DNA from: Adiantum capillus-veneris
Taxonomy: Eukaryota; Streptophyta; Polypodiopsida; Polypodiales; Pteridaceae
Assembly (NCBI GenBank): GCA_014529385.2
Contig: CM043967.1
Span: forward strand, 11,238,001-11,298,000
Direction of reading: 5' to 3'
Length of the DNA stretch: 60,000 bases
In this document: positions 39,174 through 49,475 of the stretch, piece after piece
Numbering within the stretch: position 1 is the stretch's first letter
How the letters are laid out: each line of letters begins with the position of its first letter
Made by a program: the position numbers and the translations under genes
Notes under the pieces: model-generated
Told to the model about the DNA's origin: nothing
Databases searched by the model: none
The model's input: the letters and a program-made list of their open reading frames with translations, nothing else

Positions 39174-39185
39174 GCTCTGATACCA
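39174..39185 (-). other. Primer binding site of element A (initiator tRNA-Met)
   Basis: The minus strand reads TGGTATCAGAGC, an exact match to the usual plant initiator tRNA-Met primer complement, one base from the LTR. Confidence 0.95.
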
Positions 39186-39186
39186 A

Positions 39187-40812
39187 TGTAATGGAATTTG
39201 CCTATTCAATTTGAGAATAGCGGAATTTAATGGGAGCACTTTCAAGAAATGATTTTGTGAGCATAGCGGGTAGACATAATTGAAGATAGCAACATAATCA
39301 TAGCAATTAGTTAACTTGGCATAGACAATACTTTTGCAAGAGAGAGAGTTTAGAGAACATGACAACAATTGAGGACCGGATTTATGTGGAGCCGGTCCCC
39401 CCTCCAATAGGCATTTGTATTATGATTTCTCCCATAAAGAGAGACTTGTTACAATACAGTCTTTGTGTTCCTTGTGACCTAGGTGATGCCATGAAGATGG
39501 AAGGCTTCATGCACCACAAACATAACATAAACTTGAAGAAAGCTTTAACTATCCCAAGCCTCAGTCCCAAGACCTCAAACACCTTCGAAGGTGGAGAGAG
39601 CTAGTAGGGAATGAGGGTAGGGAAGAGGAAGAAGAAACATTTCGTAGGAGAAAGAATTAGTTCCTCACTTATCATACTCTTGTTGCTAGCATACATAATA
39701 GCATAGTAATGAAGAAGAAGTATATGGCAAGCTTAAGCATTGAAGCATGGCTCTTGGTTGGATTTGCACTCCATAGCCAAGAGTGTTGGTGTAGGCTCTC
39801 AACCTCTACTTGCTTGGAGAGGGAGCTCTTGCACTTTTCATATCACACAATGAGAGTGCTTGTGAGTGTGTGTGGGTGAGTATACCCCCTAGGAACCCCC
39901 CTAGCTTGCTTGGGTCGACCCCCCCTTGTAGCTCATGCCTGAAGCTCATTGGACCCTTCCAGGCCTAGCCAATCACAAGCAAGAGCCATTACAAGCAACA
40001 TGGGTAGCCTTGGGACAAGTGTCCCCCTTTCCCCTTTGAGAGAGAGGACTTGATAAATGCTACAACAATTAGATAATTCATGTAATTTATCATTGGACCC
40101 CTTTGAAGCCTAGCCAATAGGCTTCAAGCAACACATGAAGGTAACATGGGTAGGGGCCTGACATGTGTCCTTGCTGCCTCTTCAAGTTGGGCTTCCCTTG
40201 TGTGTGTGAGTGGGTGTTCTCTCTCTAGCCCCTAGGAAAAGGGCTCGCCCCCCCCTCTTGTAGGAATGCTTTTGACTTTTAGGTGATCAAGCACCTTACT
40301 CACCAAGCATGACAAAGCACTTGAACTAGGGGGTGTTCCCACAAGCATCTCAGGCAAGCTTCTCAAGGCACTTCAAGTACTTTAATCATGCAGCAAGTCA
40401 AGCACCTCAAGCATGGAGCCAGTCAAGCACCTCAAGCATCTTAATCAAGCACCTCAAGCATGAAAAACACCTCAAGCATGACAAGCACCTCAAGCATGAC
40501 AAGCACCTCGAGCTTGGGCCGGGTTCCCACCTCAAGCTCAGCCCTAGCTTACTTAAGGTCAAAGGACTTTTACACACATTTATTGGAGGTCTTCAATGAA
40601 GCTAACCCTAAGGTCTTATGCTCCATTGGTTAGCCTTGCTCTTTGATAGACCATCTCCCTTTTGGGCCCCTTTACCATTGGCCCCGTGTTGAGATAGATC
40701 TATAAGCACATACCTATATCTTAACACTTGTTCCCGTTTATTCTCCCACATTAAGTGATCAATTTAATATGAGAAAATCATTTGGGTTAGTTAGATATTA
40801 GATTTTATGACA
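39187..40812 (-). repeat. 5' LTR of element A
   Basis: 1626 bp, same termini as the 3' LTR. It is 40 bp longer because the AAGCACCTCAAGCATGAC-type tandem repeat at about 40395-40515 has extra units. About six single-base differences from the 3' copy were counted by eye. Confidence 0.97.
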
Positions 40813-40817
40813 AGCTC
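40813..40817. other. Target duplication of element A, right copy (AGCTC)
   Basis: Matches 32040-32044. Confidence 0.95.
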
Positions 40818-41270
40818 CATACATCCAAATATACACTTTGCTTTCCAAATCATTTGTGGAGTTTAAGTCTTCTCCTGGGGTTCGCATTACATCTCTATAA
40901 CTATGATCCTTGATACTAATTTTTGTTGTGTCCTCTTTGTGTCTCAAATAGATATAGTCATAGCCCTAGTCTTGTACCATTTTGAGCTAACGCATGAATG
41001 GTCTGCCCAATATAATATCAAAGTTGCTGCTTTTGACAAAATTCATTATGGCAAAGGTATGCTCATACTCGATGCCACACAAGGATACAATGATTTGTTC
41101 TAATATTCCTACCGGTCTCTCCATGTATCCATCCGCTAATTGCAGTTTCATTCGAGTTTTCCTAAGAGCAGGCTTTCCCCATCTTTTCCATATCTCTTTA
41201 GTTGCAATGGAAATTCCGGCCCCACTATCTAATATAGCAACTGTCTTTACACCTTTGTACTCAAGTGGTA
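40818..41270 (-). pseudogene. Aspartic protease of element C
   Basis: On the minus strand the frame reads VAILDSGAGISIATKEIW at about 41190-41245, with the catalytic DSGA, then LQLADGYMERPVGILE, and later FDIILGRPFM near 41000, the ILGRPF motif of retroviral-type proteases. A TAG at 40987-40989 replaces the residue after the ILGRPFMR motif and another TAG follows eight codons on, where Trp is usual. Catalytic residues are intact, so the decay is recent relative to D. The coding strand then crosses the A insertion into 32040. Confidence 0.85.
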
Positions 41271-42316
41271 AGTGGTGCTTCCTTCTTCTCCTTCACAATA
41301 GTCACCCACCTTATTTACCAGTACTGGCTTTGTCTGTTGCTTCTTTGGCGAGGTGTCATCCATGTTTTTGTCAGCAAGTTGGTCATGTGAAGGAATTTTC
41401 AAGCCCATCGTTTCCAGGTTTTTTCCCATTTGACCCCGTAGATGCGGTCTAATTTTTAGTAGTTCTAAGAGATGAAGTGTGCATTGTATAGGAAAAGACA
41501 TCAATTCATGCAAGCTCTTGCTATCCATCATTTTTGGTGTGGCTTCCACTGAGAAGGTACCATTTTAACCTCCGATTTTGTCTCGTGTTCTCCTATGAAA
41601 GATGGCAAAGTCTTTAGAGAGCGTGGTTTACTCTCTTCAGATGCGATAGACCCGGCATCCCCATATCAAGATCGTATATCTCCTATGAAAAATTTGTGAT
41701 CCATGTTTATCTCAAGGATAGGTGTTGGCTGTAAAGTAGCACTACCATCTTTTTCGTTTTTGATCGGTTCCCATACGGATTGTGGCCACGGTTCTTCTAC
41801 CTTCGGAATAGGCATCACTGCTTGTTGTGAGCCCACCCCATTTGTGGTATTGGCTACTTCCCTTGTATCTAAAGGTGCCTCAACTACTAGCTCTTCCTGG
41901 TCTCTGTTTACAATACCCTGACTCTACAATTCTTGGACTTTATCACCGATTAGCACCTCCGTTTTTGGAGCATCTGGAACTGGTTCCATAAGAGCTTGGG
42001 CCTTCTGGATGAGCTCCTTCCACATTTGCAACCTCTCTTTTTCATACCCTGGATGAGGATATGTCAGCCATCTATCCTCTTGGTTTTGGTTGTTCTTTAA
42101 TCTAGCATCATAGGCTTTCAAAATTCCGTCTAAAGGTTCAAACAGTTTGTCGACCAAAACTAAACCTCCCGAGTTAGTCTTTGACTCTTTAGGTTTCTTT
42201 GCATTTTTGTTCCTTTCTTGCTCTTGTCTAAGCTGCTCTCTTGTTTGATTCAGTTCAATTTCCAAAGCCGCTTTCTTCTTCAGCCTCTTCAATTTCATTT
42301 TGTCTCATCTGCCTTT
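41271..42316 (-). pseudogene. Gag C-terminal/linker region of element C with coiled coil
   Basis: The piece 41924-42298 begins with a basic stretch and a heptad-like helix (LEIELNQTREQLRQEQERNK), suggesting a coiled coil, followed by a tail containing RWLTYPHPGYEKERLQMWKE. 41271-41920 is acidic, low in recognisable motifs, and broken by stops and shifts. It links the zinc-knuckle region with the protease. Confidence 0.55.
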
Positions 42317-44157
42317 TCATGATCTTCTTCTGAAGGTTCTCGCCAATTTATTCTCAAATTTTTTTTGAACAGGCAATGTGGCTTTTTTAGCTAGTTTGTT
42401 TTTGGCAGCTTCTTGAGCTTGAGCTCGAGTCATCACGTGTAAAGGAATGGTGGGTTCTACCTCGGATCTACTTGAAGAAGGAATTACACCTACAATGTTC
42501 ATTGTTGCTTTCCCTTTGTAGTTTGGATTCTTAGCACAGTGTTGGTGTAGATGGTCTATCACAAAATGTTCACATAATAAAAATAATTCTATTTGTGGAC
42601 CCTTGTTTGGACAACTTTGTGCCCAATGATCACCTCCACACTCATAGCATGGACTTTCTTGGTTCATAGCTGGTGATATAGTGAATGGTTGTTCTTGCAT
42701 GGTAAGGATGTTTCTTGAATCATACTCATGATTGGCTATGAACATGAGCCTATTCGCATCCAAGGAGTACTGAGTTTTCATGGGTTGTGAAATGTGTGTT
42801 GGATGAGTGTAGTTCACTATCACACTACCGTCATTTAGAAGAGGTGGTTGTTGCCCTACCACATGTTGCAGTTTTGGTTGAGTTCTACACCATGGAGTGG
42901 GATGATCCCCTCCACAAGTACTACATCTCCTCAATTGAGATTGTCGTATATTTAGGTTCTTATGTAGCCTTGCTTTATTCTTCTAATTACCCCCTCAACC
43001 ACTTGATCAATGATTGGTTCCCAAGGAGTTTGAACATGTCTCTTTGTTGTTGATTCGCTCTTCGGAGATGAGGCACTACTGGTCGTGTTGTCTGTATCTT
43101 TAGTCACCTCTCCGTAGGCCTTGCAATTGTCAACTAGATATAGAGCTTCTGTAGTGACTTGCTCAAATGTCGTGCATCCTTTTAGATGTACATCCTTTTT
43201 AAGAGTTGCATTCCTCAAGCCCTCTATAAAGAGAACTGATAACCTCTCATCTTGCGGTAGCTCTCTCACACAGGACATCTCTCTATGTATTGTTTGAAAC
43301 GAAGCAAAGCTTCCTTCACTCATTTGTTCTTTTTCTGTTTGAAAGCGAAGATTTGGGACAATGTGTTGTGTTTGATTCCCCTTTTTGAAAACTCCTCTAC
43401 AAAATCGTGTAAGAGTTGTGCTATGTTTGGAAATCATCTCTCTTTAGTGGTTGGAACCACATCAAAGCCGTTCCTTCCAATGTCAATCCAAATCCCTCAT
43501 ACTGAGTATAGAAATTTGCAATTCATTCAGCTCTCAACACTTGTTTGAAGAGTGAGACATGAGCATATGGATCCCCTGACCCACTGTACTTAGTCTTGAC
43601 ACATTGAGCCACTTGATATGATCTTAAAAGTTGTGGTTTAGTCACTAATCTAACCAACTCGTGGTCTCTTAGAAAGACTTTTCTCGTGCTCTTGTCTCGT
43701 CTTGGAGAAAATCCCGATGGAATCCTCTCTGATGTGTACTCTGGCATTTTTTTTGGCTGGAAGTAAGTAGAGACCGGAGTACTCTTGTATGTGTATCTCT
43801 CTAGGTCAATTGGATCAACAAGTGTGTACTCACGTCCATACTTGTCTACCATCAAAACTTGAACTCCATTGGCATCTGCATATGTGAATGCATAGAGGTT
43901 CTTATGGGTAGTCAACTCTCTAGCATTGGGCTCTACACACCTATATAAGATGTATGGATCCCCATTTGTGAAATTATATAAGCCCTCATGAGCATAATCT
44001 GTGAGCACTCTCATGGATTAATGAATCTCACGTTCGGTTTGTTGATCAGTGGATGCTTCTCCTCTAGGTATTCTCCCAATCCCATTGTTGTCGGCATTGC
44101 ATCATTTTTCATGTCTCTGAGTGGAGTAGAGAACCCTGGTGGTGGATGATTTGTCAT
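42317..44157 (-). pseudogene. gag: gag of element C with two zinc knuckles
   Basis: Starts at ATG 44157 (MTNHPPPGFSTPL). A frameshift near 44015-44020 leads into the piece 43523-44014, which ends KYSGSGDPYAHVSLFKQVL; a TGA at 43523 interrupts. Beyond it FYTQYEGFGLTLEGTALMWF (about 43445-43515) is the capsid motif also seen in I. 42952-43437 continues the capsid region (CGAR-type helices not resolved). The piece 42317-42934 has two zinc-knuckle-like motifs, CSTCGGDHPTPWC and CYECGGDHWAQSC, both CX2CX3HX4C, one residue shorter than usual. Gag would form the particle. The same motifs occur in E and I. Confidence 0.75.
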
Positions 44158-45992
44158 GGTCAAGACTCACTCAAATATCTCAAGATACTCCTTGACAAGC
44201 CCAACTTGGCTTAGTGCTACTTATCCCTTTTTGCCCCTGATCATGTCTCTCAGAAGTCTGGAATTTGTGACTCTTTTGGTATTTGAAAACTAGTTTTGGG
44301 TACCCTAAAAGTTTGGAATTAGGAAACCTAGAAACATTTGGCTCTAAAACCGGCAAGCTTTCTTCCTAGCTATATTGACTCAATTTGGAGTTGTCTATCA
44401 AAAGTTAGAGCACTTTTGGTGAACTGCACTTGAAATAGCACTCAAAACAGTTCCAAGACCAGAACTTTTGGCTCTTTTCACCCAGTTTTTGAACTTTTTT
44501 GACAAAAATTCTTTGGGGACTTTTGTTCACAATGGTCTTTGCTATGGGCTTGAAAATTTTTTACCAAAAATTCTCAAGGGTACATGGATCGCAATCCATG
44601 TTCCACCACTTTTAAATCTGAAATTTTGGTGTGCTAATAGCTTATGATGTTTGTAGACTGCTCACCAAATCTTCTTGAATTTGAATCAGTTTTGCTCAAC
44701 CAAAACTGACTTCTACAGTCTACTGTGACAGTTTTGACAATGTTCTATTTTTTGCTCTTTTGCCCACTTTTTACAACTTTTTTGCATTTGGTTCTTTTGG
44801 GAAAAGTGTTTGTCTATGTCTCAACTACCTACAGCTCAAATCTCAGCCAAAAATTTCCAAAATTTTTCATGAGATACATGGATCGCGATCCATGTTTGGA
44901 AGCCAAACTGACATTTCTTGGTACCATTAGAATCAGCATGTTTACTAGATGCTATGGTATCAAAAGTTCTAGATTTGGACTAGTTTTTGTCATTCAAAAG
45001 CAAGTTTTTTTGTCTGTCGTGTGGTTTTTGACTAGTTTCCGTATAAGGCTCTTTTGACCAACGTTTTTCAATTTTTTGACATGGTGCCTTTTGGGAAAGT
45101 TGTTCCAAATGATATCAGGGATGCACTTGTCAAATATTAGCCCCAAATGCAAAAAATGTACATGGATCACGATTCATGTTTGGCAGCATTTTTTCATGAA
45201 TTTTGTTATGCAAGTTCTCTATCCCCTATAGAAGCCAAATCTCACCCCTTTTTGAATTTGGATCCAAAAAAGTTGAAAAAACCCAACTTTTGTATCTGTA
45301 ATGCCTGTTTTACTGTTTTTTCCCAAACAACCAATTCTAATGTGATTTTTGAGTTTTTCTTTCAAGCAAACTTGATCAAAGCAGTTTCCCAACGATGTAC
45401 ACTGTAATTAGTCTCTTTTCACCAAAAATGGTCTCTAGGGTACATGGATCGCGATCCATGTTCCTCCACAGAATCTGGCCAAACTTCTCAGATTACTTCT
45501 AGAGAGTTTGCTGATGCCCTTGAGCCACAAATTTTTGAATTTGGATCACTTCTGAGATCTCAACCATCAAACTTTCATAATTTCAAAGTTATGGTCATTT
45601 CTGCCAAAATATGGTTTTCACCCTTTTTTCCCTCAATCTTTTAGCCCAAATTTGATGGTGGTAATCTCTACTTACCCTACTCCTAAGTATTGAAATGAAA
45701 CATGAAATAAAAACAACTGAACGGTACAAAATAAAGTCGAAACAAAAAACGGTACAGCACTCTGAAAGCATAGAGAAAATTGGAGAATAAAATGCTTTTG
45801 GCTATCTCACTCACAACCCTCTTTACTTATCAAGAATAGATCTAGCAAGTCCTCAACTTCTAGACTCTATCAAGCACTAAACCATGTGTCTAGCTGCTTC
45901 ACGGCTAAAGTGTAAATGGAATGAAAAGAAAAATCTTTAGAAAAAGAATGCTCTAAATACGCACTAGGTCACTCACCAGCTAAGGATCATAT
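44158..45992 (-). other. Leader of element C with degenerate tandem units and palindromes
   Basis: 1.8 kb without coding sequence. From about 44300 to 45660 it consists of about four poorly conserved units of 282-294 bp. Phrases such as CTCTTTTGACCAACGTTTTTCAATTT recur only loosely (shown here in one version, shortened in others), while the palindrome in each unit is nearly unchanged (44582-44601, 44876-44895, 45160-45179, 45442-45461). Near 45671 the minus strand has GGGTAAGT, a possible splice donor. Confidence 0.75.
44582..45461. repeat. Four 20 bp palindromes at 282-294 bp spacing
   Basis: ACATGGATCGCGATCCATGT is perfect at 44876-44895 and 45442-45461. The copy at 44582-44601 has one changed base and that at 45160-45179 has two. 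Confidence 0.93.
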
Positions 45993-46012
45993 CCCCAGCA
46001 GCAACAGCGCCA
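45993..46012 (-). other. Primer binding site of element C (tRNA-Asp type)
   Basis: The minus strand reads TGGCGCTGTTGCTGCTGGGG, one base from the LTR. Close to the tRNA-Asp complement, with a change and a small insertion. Confidence 0.8.
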
Positions 46013-46013
46013 A

Positions 46014-46932
46014 TGTTAGCGGGTCGCCGTGATGGACGTCTGCAGACTGCAGCATAGCTTTCTAGCACTAACATAATGTCAATACTCAGGGAAAGTGACT
46101 CAAATGGGGCACGGAGACCCTATGAGATCGTCAATCTCACAAAGTGAACCTTAACAAGCAAACACACTAGCTCAACAAGCAAACCAACACTCAATGATCA
46201 GGGAAATTTGCCTATGTCCTTTCTCACAGCTCTAGGTCATCATGCCATTGCGGCACTTGAACGGACTCAAAATGCAACAAAACTTTAGGAGGAGGTCTAG
46301 GACACCTAGGGGCACTATCGTAGCACGTCTGGTCGCAATCCGACAAGGTACCAAAATCACGATCCATCATGAAAAAGGTCCTAAAAACTGCAATAGAACA
46401 CGCCAGAAATGTTGTCCTATGGTCTAAGAACACTCTCCTATGGTCAAAACGACTATGAACAATCATCTAAGCACTCAAATCTGCATTTACAACTCACAGA
46501 CATGTAGTCCCGACCTCAACAAAAGTGACGATGCTTATACTTGAATTAAAGAGCAAAGAGAGAGGAACACAATGCAAGTTTTGGAAATGGAATCTGATTA
46601 CCCAATCATTAGCTGCGATGATTACAAGTTTGGAGCAGCTCGTAGCTTGAGCGTACGTTTTTAGAGCTCCTTCTTTTTCTAAAAATAAGCCTCCTTTCAC
46701 ATTAAGGTTATTGAGCTTTATACCTAGGGAATTCTAAATGGATAGTGGCCGGCTCACACGGACCTTTACAATTATCATGACATCATTACAACTCAGGGAA
46801 TTGACCTGTTACTCTAGAATTAGGATTTACATAGACTATCAATACACTAGCTTGGAAAACTAGTAGAGTACAAATGTGGTGTCCGGCTACGTGTCCGGCC
46901 AGGTGGACGTTCGTTTGATCTGTCCTCAAACA
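46014..46932 (-). repeat. 5' LTR of element C
   Basis: 919 bp, TGTTAGCGGG...CCTCAAACA, paired with 29148-30059. TATA box on the minus strand (CCTAGGTATAAAGC) at 46716-46722. Confidence 0.92.
46716..46722 (-). promoter_or_regulatory. TATA box of the C 5' LTR
   Basis: TATAAAG on the minus strand in the context CCTAGGTATAAAGC, about 210 bp from the upstream LTR edge. The 3' LTR has the same box at 29843-29849. Confidence 0.6.
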
Positions 46933-47560
46933 TCCATGTGGTGTTGCAAAATGAAATTGAAGTGGATCCAAATAAGGTCAAGTCTCTAGTCTTGATGGAG
47001 CCTCCCTCTAGTGTGCAAGGTTTGGCCTCATTTGTGCATAAGCTAAATGATTTGTCACTTTTTTTTTTGGATGCTATTGCAATATGTGTATCCTCTTCAA
47101 AAGAGGGCTCAACAGGTGCATGGCTTTGAGTGGGATGAAGAAGCTCAAGAAGCTTTTGAGAGAGTGAAAGAGATCTTGTGGAAATTGCCAACGGTGTGTC
47201 CTCCCAACCGAGATGATGATTTCTATGTGGTTATGATGGTAGGTACCGTGGTTATTGGAGCGGTGTTGCTACAAAAGGTAGGAAGGAGCTTTAAGCCTAT
47301 CTACTTTGAAAGCAGAGTGATAAGTCCTGGAGAGGCGACCTACACTGAAGCAAAGCGATGGGTCATGCCATTGGTTTTTTCTTGCAAGAAGTTCAAAGTA
47401 AATTTGATTGTGTGGAAGTTTTATTTCTTGATAGCTAACAATTTGTTGCATGAAGTGGTATTGTGTACTTAAAGCCAGGGAAACGGATCATGAAGTGGGT
47501 GATACCGTTGCAGGAGTTTGATTCAAGTTCAAGATCAACCACACTAGTCAATCCCATTTG
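46933..47560 (+). pseudogene. End of RT and first RNase H of element D
   Basis: The text starts HVVLQNEIEVDPNKVK, the RT connection motif that should follow the part ending at 29147. After a frameshift, 47047-47472 gives RAQQVHGFEWDEEAQEAFE and then an RNase H-like fold (FYVVMMVGTVVIGAVLLQK ... PIYFESRVISPGEATYTE). The usual catalytic Asp of the first motif and the TDHQ motif are absent. Loss of these residues in the first RNase H is characteristic of Tat-lineage elements that have a second one. A stop ends the frame at 47470. Confidence 0.8.
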
Positions 47561-47599
47561 GCATACATTTTGGTCAGCAAGGTTATTGAATTACTGATT

Positions 47600-47900
47600 T
47601 ATCCAAGGGTGGTACGAGATGAATCCAAGGAGGAACCATACTTGGTGGTTAGATGGTGCGTATAGGATGGTGATGCAGAAAGCAGGTGGTGTGGTGATAC
47701 ATGATCCACAGGGCAAGGTAATCTTCTCAAAGGACTATGATCTGGAGGATGTCCACACCAACAATGAAGCAAAATATCTTGCCCTCCATCTAGGTTTGAA
47801 GCAATACATCGAGTTCGGCATTTCCAGGTTGGTGGTGAAAGGTGATGTGTTATTGTCATCAAACAATTATTGGCCAATGGTAGGTAAAGTGTGATTCCTT
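47600..47900 (+). pseudogene. Second (archaeal-like) RNase H of element D
   Basis: 47619-47894 reads WWLDGAYRMVMQKAGGVVIHD, then DVHTNNEAKYLALHLGLKQY (the NNEAKY motif), and ends GISRLVVKGDVLLSSNN. The spacing of D (LDGA), E (NNEA) and D (VKGD) fits the extra RNase H acquired by Tat-lineage plant LTR elements (established for that lineage). It degrades RNA of the RNA-DNA hybrid. Catalytic residues look intact although flanking frames are broken. It lies between the first RNase H and integrase, as expected. Confidence 0.75.
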
Positions 47901-48019
47901 AAAGCATTGCTTCTTTGCTATAAAGAAGCTTCTAAAGTTCTTTTAGGAGATCCAGTTTAAACATGTGAAGAGAGAGCAGAACCAAGAGGCGGACCAGCTA
48001 GAAAGCAACAGCAAAAGTG

Positions 48020-49326
48020 CATGTTGCGGGTATATATGTGGTCCTAGCCACTTACACATGTAGGGATTTGTTAAAGGAGACAAAAGATTCTTTGAGTACA
48101 GGGCAATGTCCCGAAGGTTTATCCAAGCTACAAAGGAGGAGGATTGTGCAAAAAGCTTGTAAGTTTACCCTAGTAGGTAAATTATGGTAGAGACGGGTGC
48201 TAAGGAGAGTGCTCTATAAAGAAGAGATTATCTTGGTGTTGGAGCAATGTCACAAGGAGAGCGGACACTAGGGGAAATCTCAAGTACTATTTTGAGTGTT
48301 GAGAGCAGGCTTTTGGTGGCCCTCTGTAGTGAAGTGTGTGCACTATTGGTGCAAGACCTACCACGAATGTTAGACTATCGGAGAGAGGCGTTTGGTAGTC
48401 GAGTCACAGGGAGACATTGTCGCTCAAAATTCTTTTGATAAGTGGGGTTTGGATGGCATCGGTCCACTCCCTAGGTCTACAAGTGGTAAAAAGTATGTTG
48501 TAATAGCCATCGACTATCTCACCAAGTGGGTCAAGGCCAAAAAGGTGAAGGAGGTAAAAGCACAAGTTGTAGCCCACTTTGTCTTTGATAAAATCTGTTG
48601 TTGTTTTGGAGTGTTTTGTGTGCTCATTTTTTATACAAGACAAGGATTTAGAATCAAGCTTATGCGAACAGTGGTGGAGAAGCTAAAGATTCAACATCGG
48701 TTTTCCTCACCCTATCATCCCCAATGCAATGGTCTTGTGGAGAGTGCCAATGGGAAAATCATCAAGATGTTGACAAAGTATGAGTACAAGCAGGAGACAG
48801 TGTGGGAGGTCAATCTAGAGAAGTGTTTGTGGGCGTATAGGATGTCCTACAAAGTGGCAAGTTATGGTAAGGAGACAGTGCTGCCAGTGCATGCAGAATT
48901 AGGAGCATTGAAGGGTATGTGGCACATCAATGCCACTCCACAAGAGGTTCTACATGACAAGATTGTCAGCCTTGAAGCATTGCAAATGGATAGGGAAGTG
49001 TTAGTGGACTACTATGTGAAGCAGCGGGAGAAGAAAATGGCCAAGGTCAATAAGAGTCTACCAGACAAGAAGGTAGAAGAGGGAGACTTGGTGATGCAAT
49101 ACAAGAGCTACTTGGACTTCACCTTCCAAAATAAGTTCAAGAAGTAGTGAATGGGTCCATACAAGGCAGAAGACCTTTTTGAATGGGACCTATCAAATAG
49201 TGAGAGCTAATGGTAAGCTTCTTAGGCACATGGTAAATGGTGTGTGGCTCAAGTTGTACTTTGACAGAGGGGTGGTGCCTGCCATGCATCAGACTATAAC
49301 CAAGGGGGGTGGACAACCCACCTAAA
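48020..49326 (+). pseudogene. Integrase of element D
   Basis: A zinc-binding region is spread over broken frames at about 48225-48370 (QCHKESGH ... WCKTYHEC). The core is open at 48392-49147: KWGLDGIGPLPRS (first Asp), LIFYTRQGFRIK (the second Asp lost; SDRG is expected), HPQCNGLVESANG (Glu). After a stop at 49147 the text GPYKAED, NGTYQIVRANGKLLRHMVNG and WLKLYFDRG resembles the C-terminal barrel. It would insert the DNA copy, but loss of the second catalytic Asp makes it inactive. Confidence 0.8.
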
Positions 49327-49470
49327 AGTATGTAGTTTGAGAAAGAGGTGAAACTTTGTACATAGCTTGTTCATATGGTTATGGTTATGCGAGTGATTAT
49401 GTTTCTTTGTTCAGTGTGACAATTTTCAAGTTCTGTAAATATGCTTTTGATCAAACATAAATGTTCGACA

Positions 49471-49475
49471 AGGGG
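49471..49475. other. Target duplication of element B, left copy (AGGGG)
   Basis: AGGGG lies at 49471-49475 and again at 58359-58363, directly outside the LTRs. Confidence 0.93.

Larger units (their letters stand above)
32045..40812 (-). mobile_element. Element A: complete chromovirus-like Ty3/gypsy retrotransposon
   Basis: The 8768 bp element has LTRs 32045-33630 and 39187-40812, an initiator tRNA-Met primer site, a polypurine tract, gag-pol and a perfect AGCTC target duplication. It interrupts element C between its protease and its 3' tail. The LTRs differ at about six sites plus one 40 bp repeat expansion, so insertion is recent. Four stops and one frameshift in gag-pol make it non-autonomous. 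Confidence 0.97.
29148..46932 (-). mobile_element. Element C: gag-protease LTR retrotransposon without RT, split by A
   Basis: Without A and one copy of its target duplication it is about 9.0 kb: LTRs, tRNA-Asp-type primer site, palindrome leader, gag, coiled coil, protease, unknown tail and polypurine tract. No RT, RNase H or integrase motif is visible on its coding strand. It interrupts D inside RT, and the D text on either side joins in frame across one copy of the target. LTR divergence is near 5-6% by eye. Confidence 0.88.
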
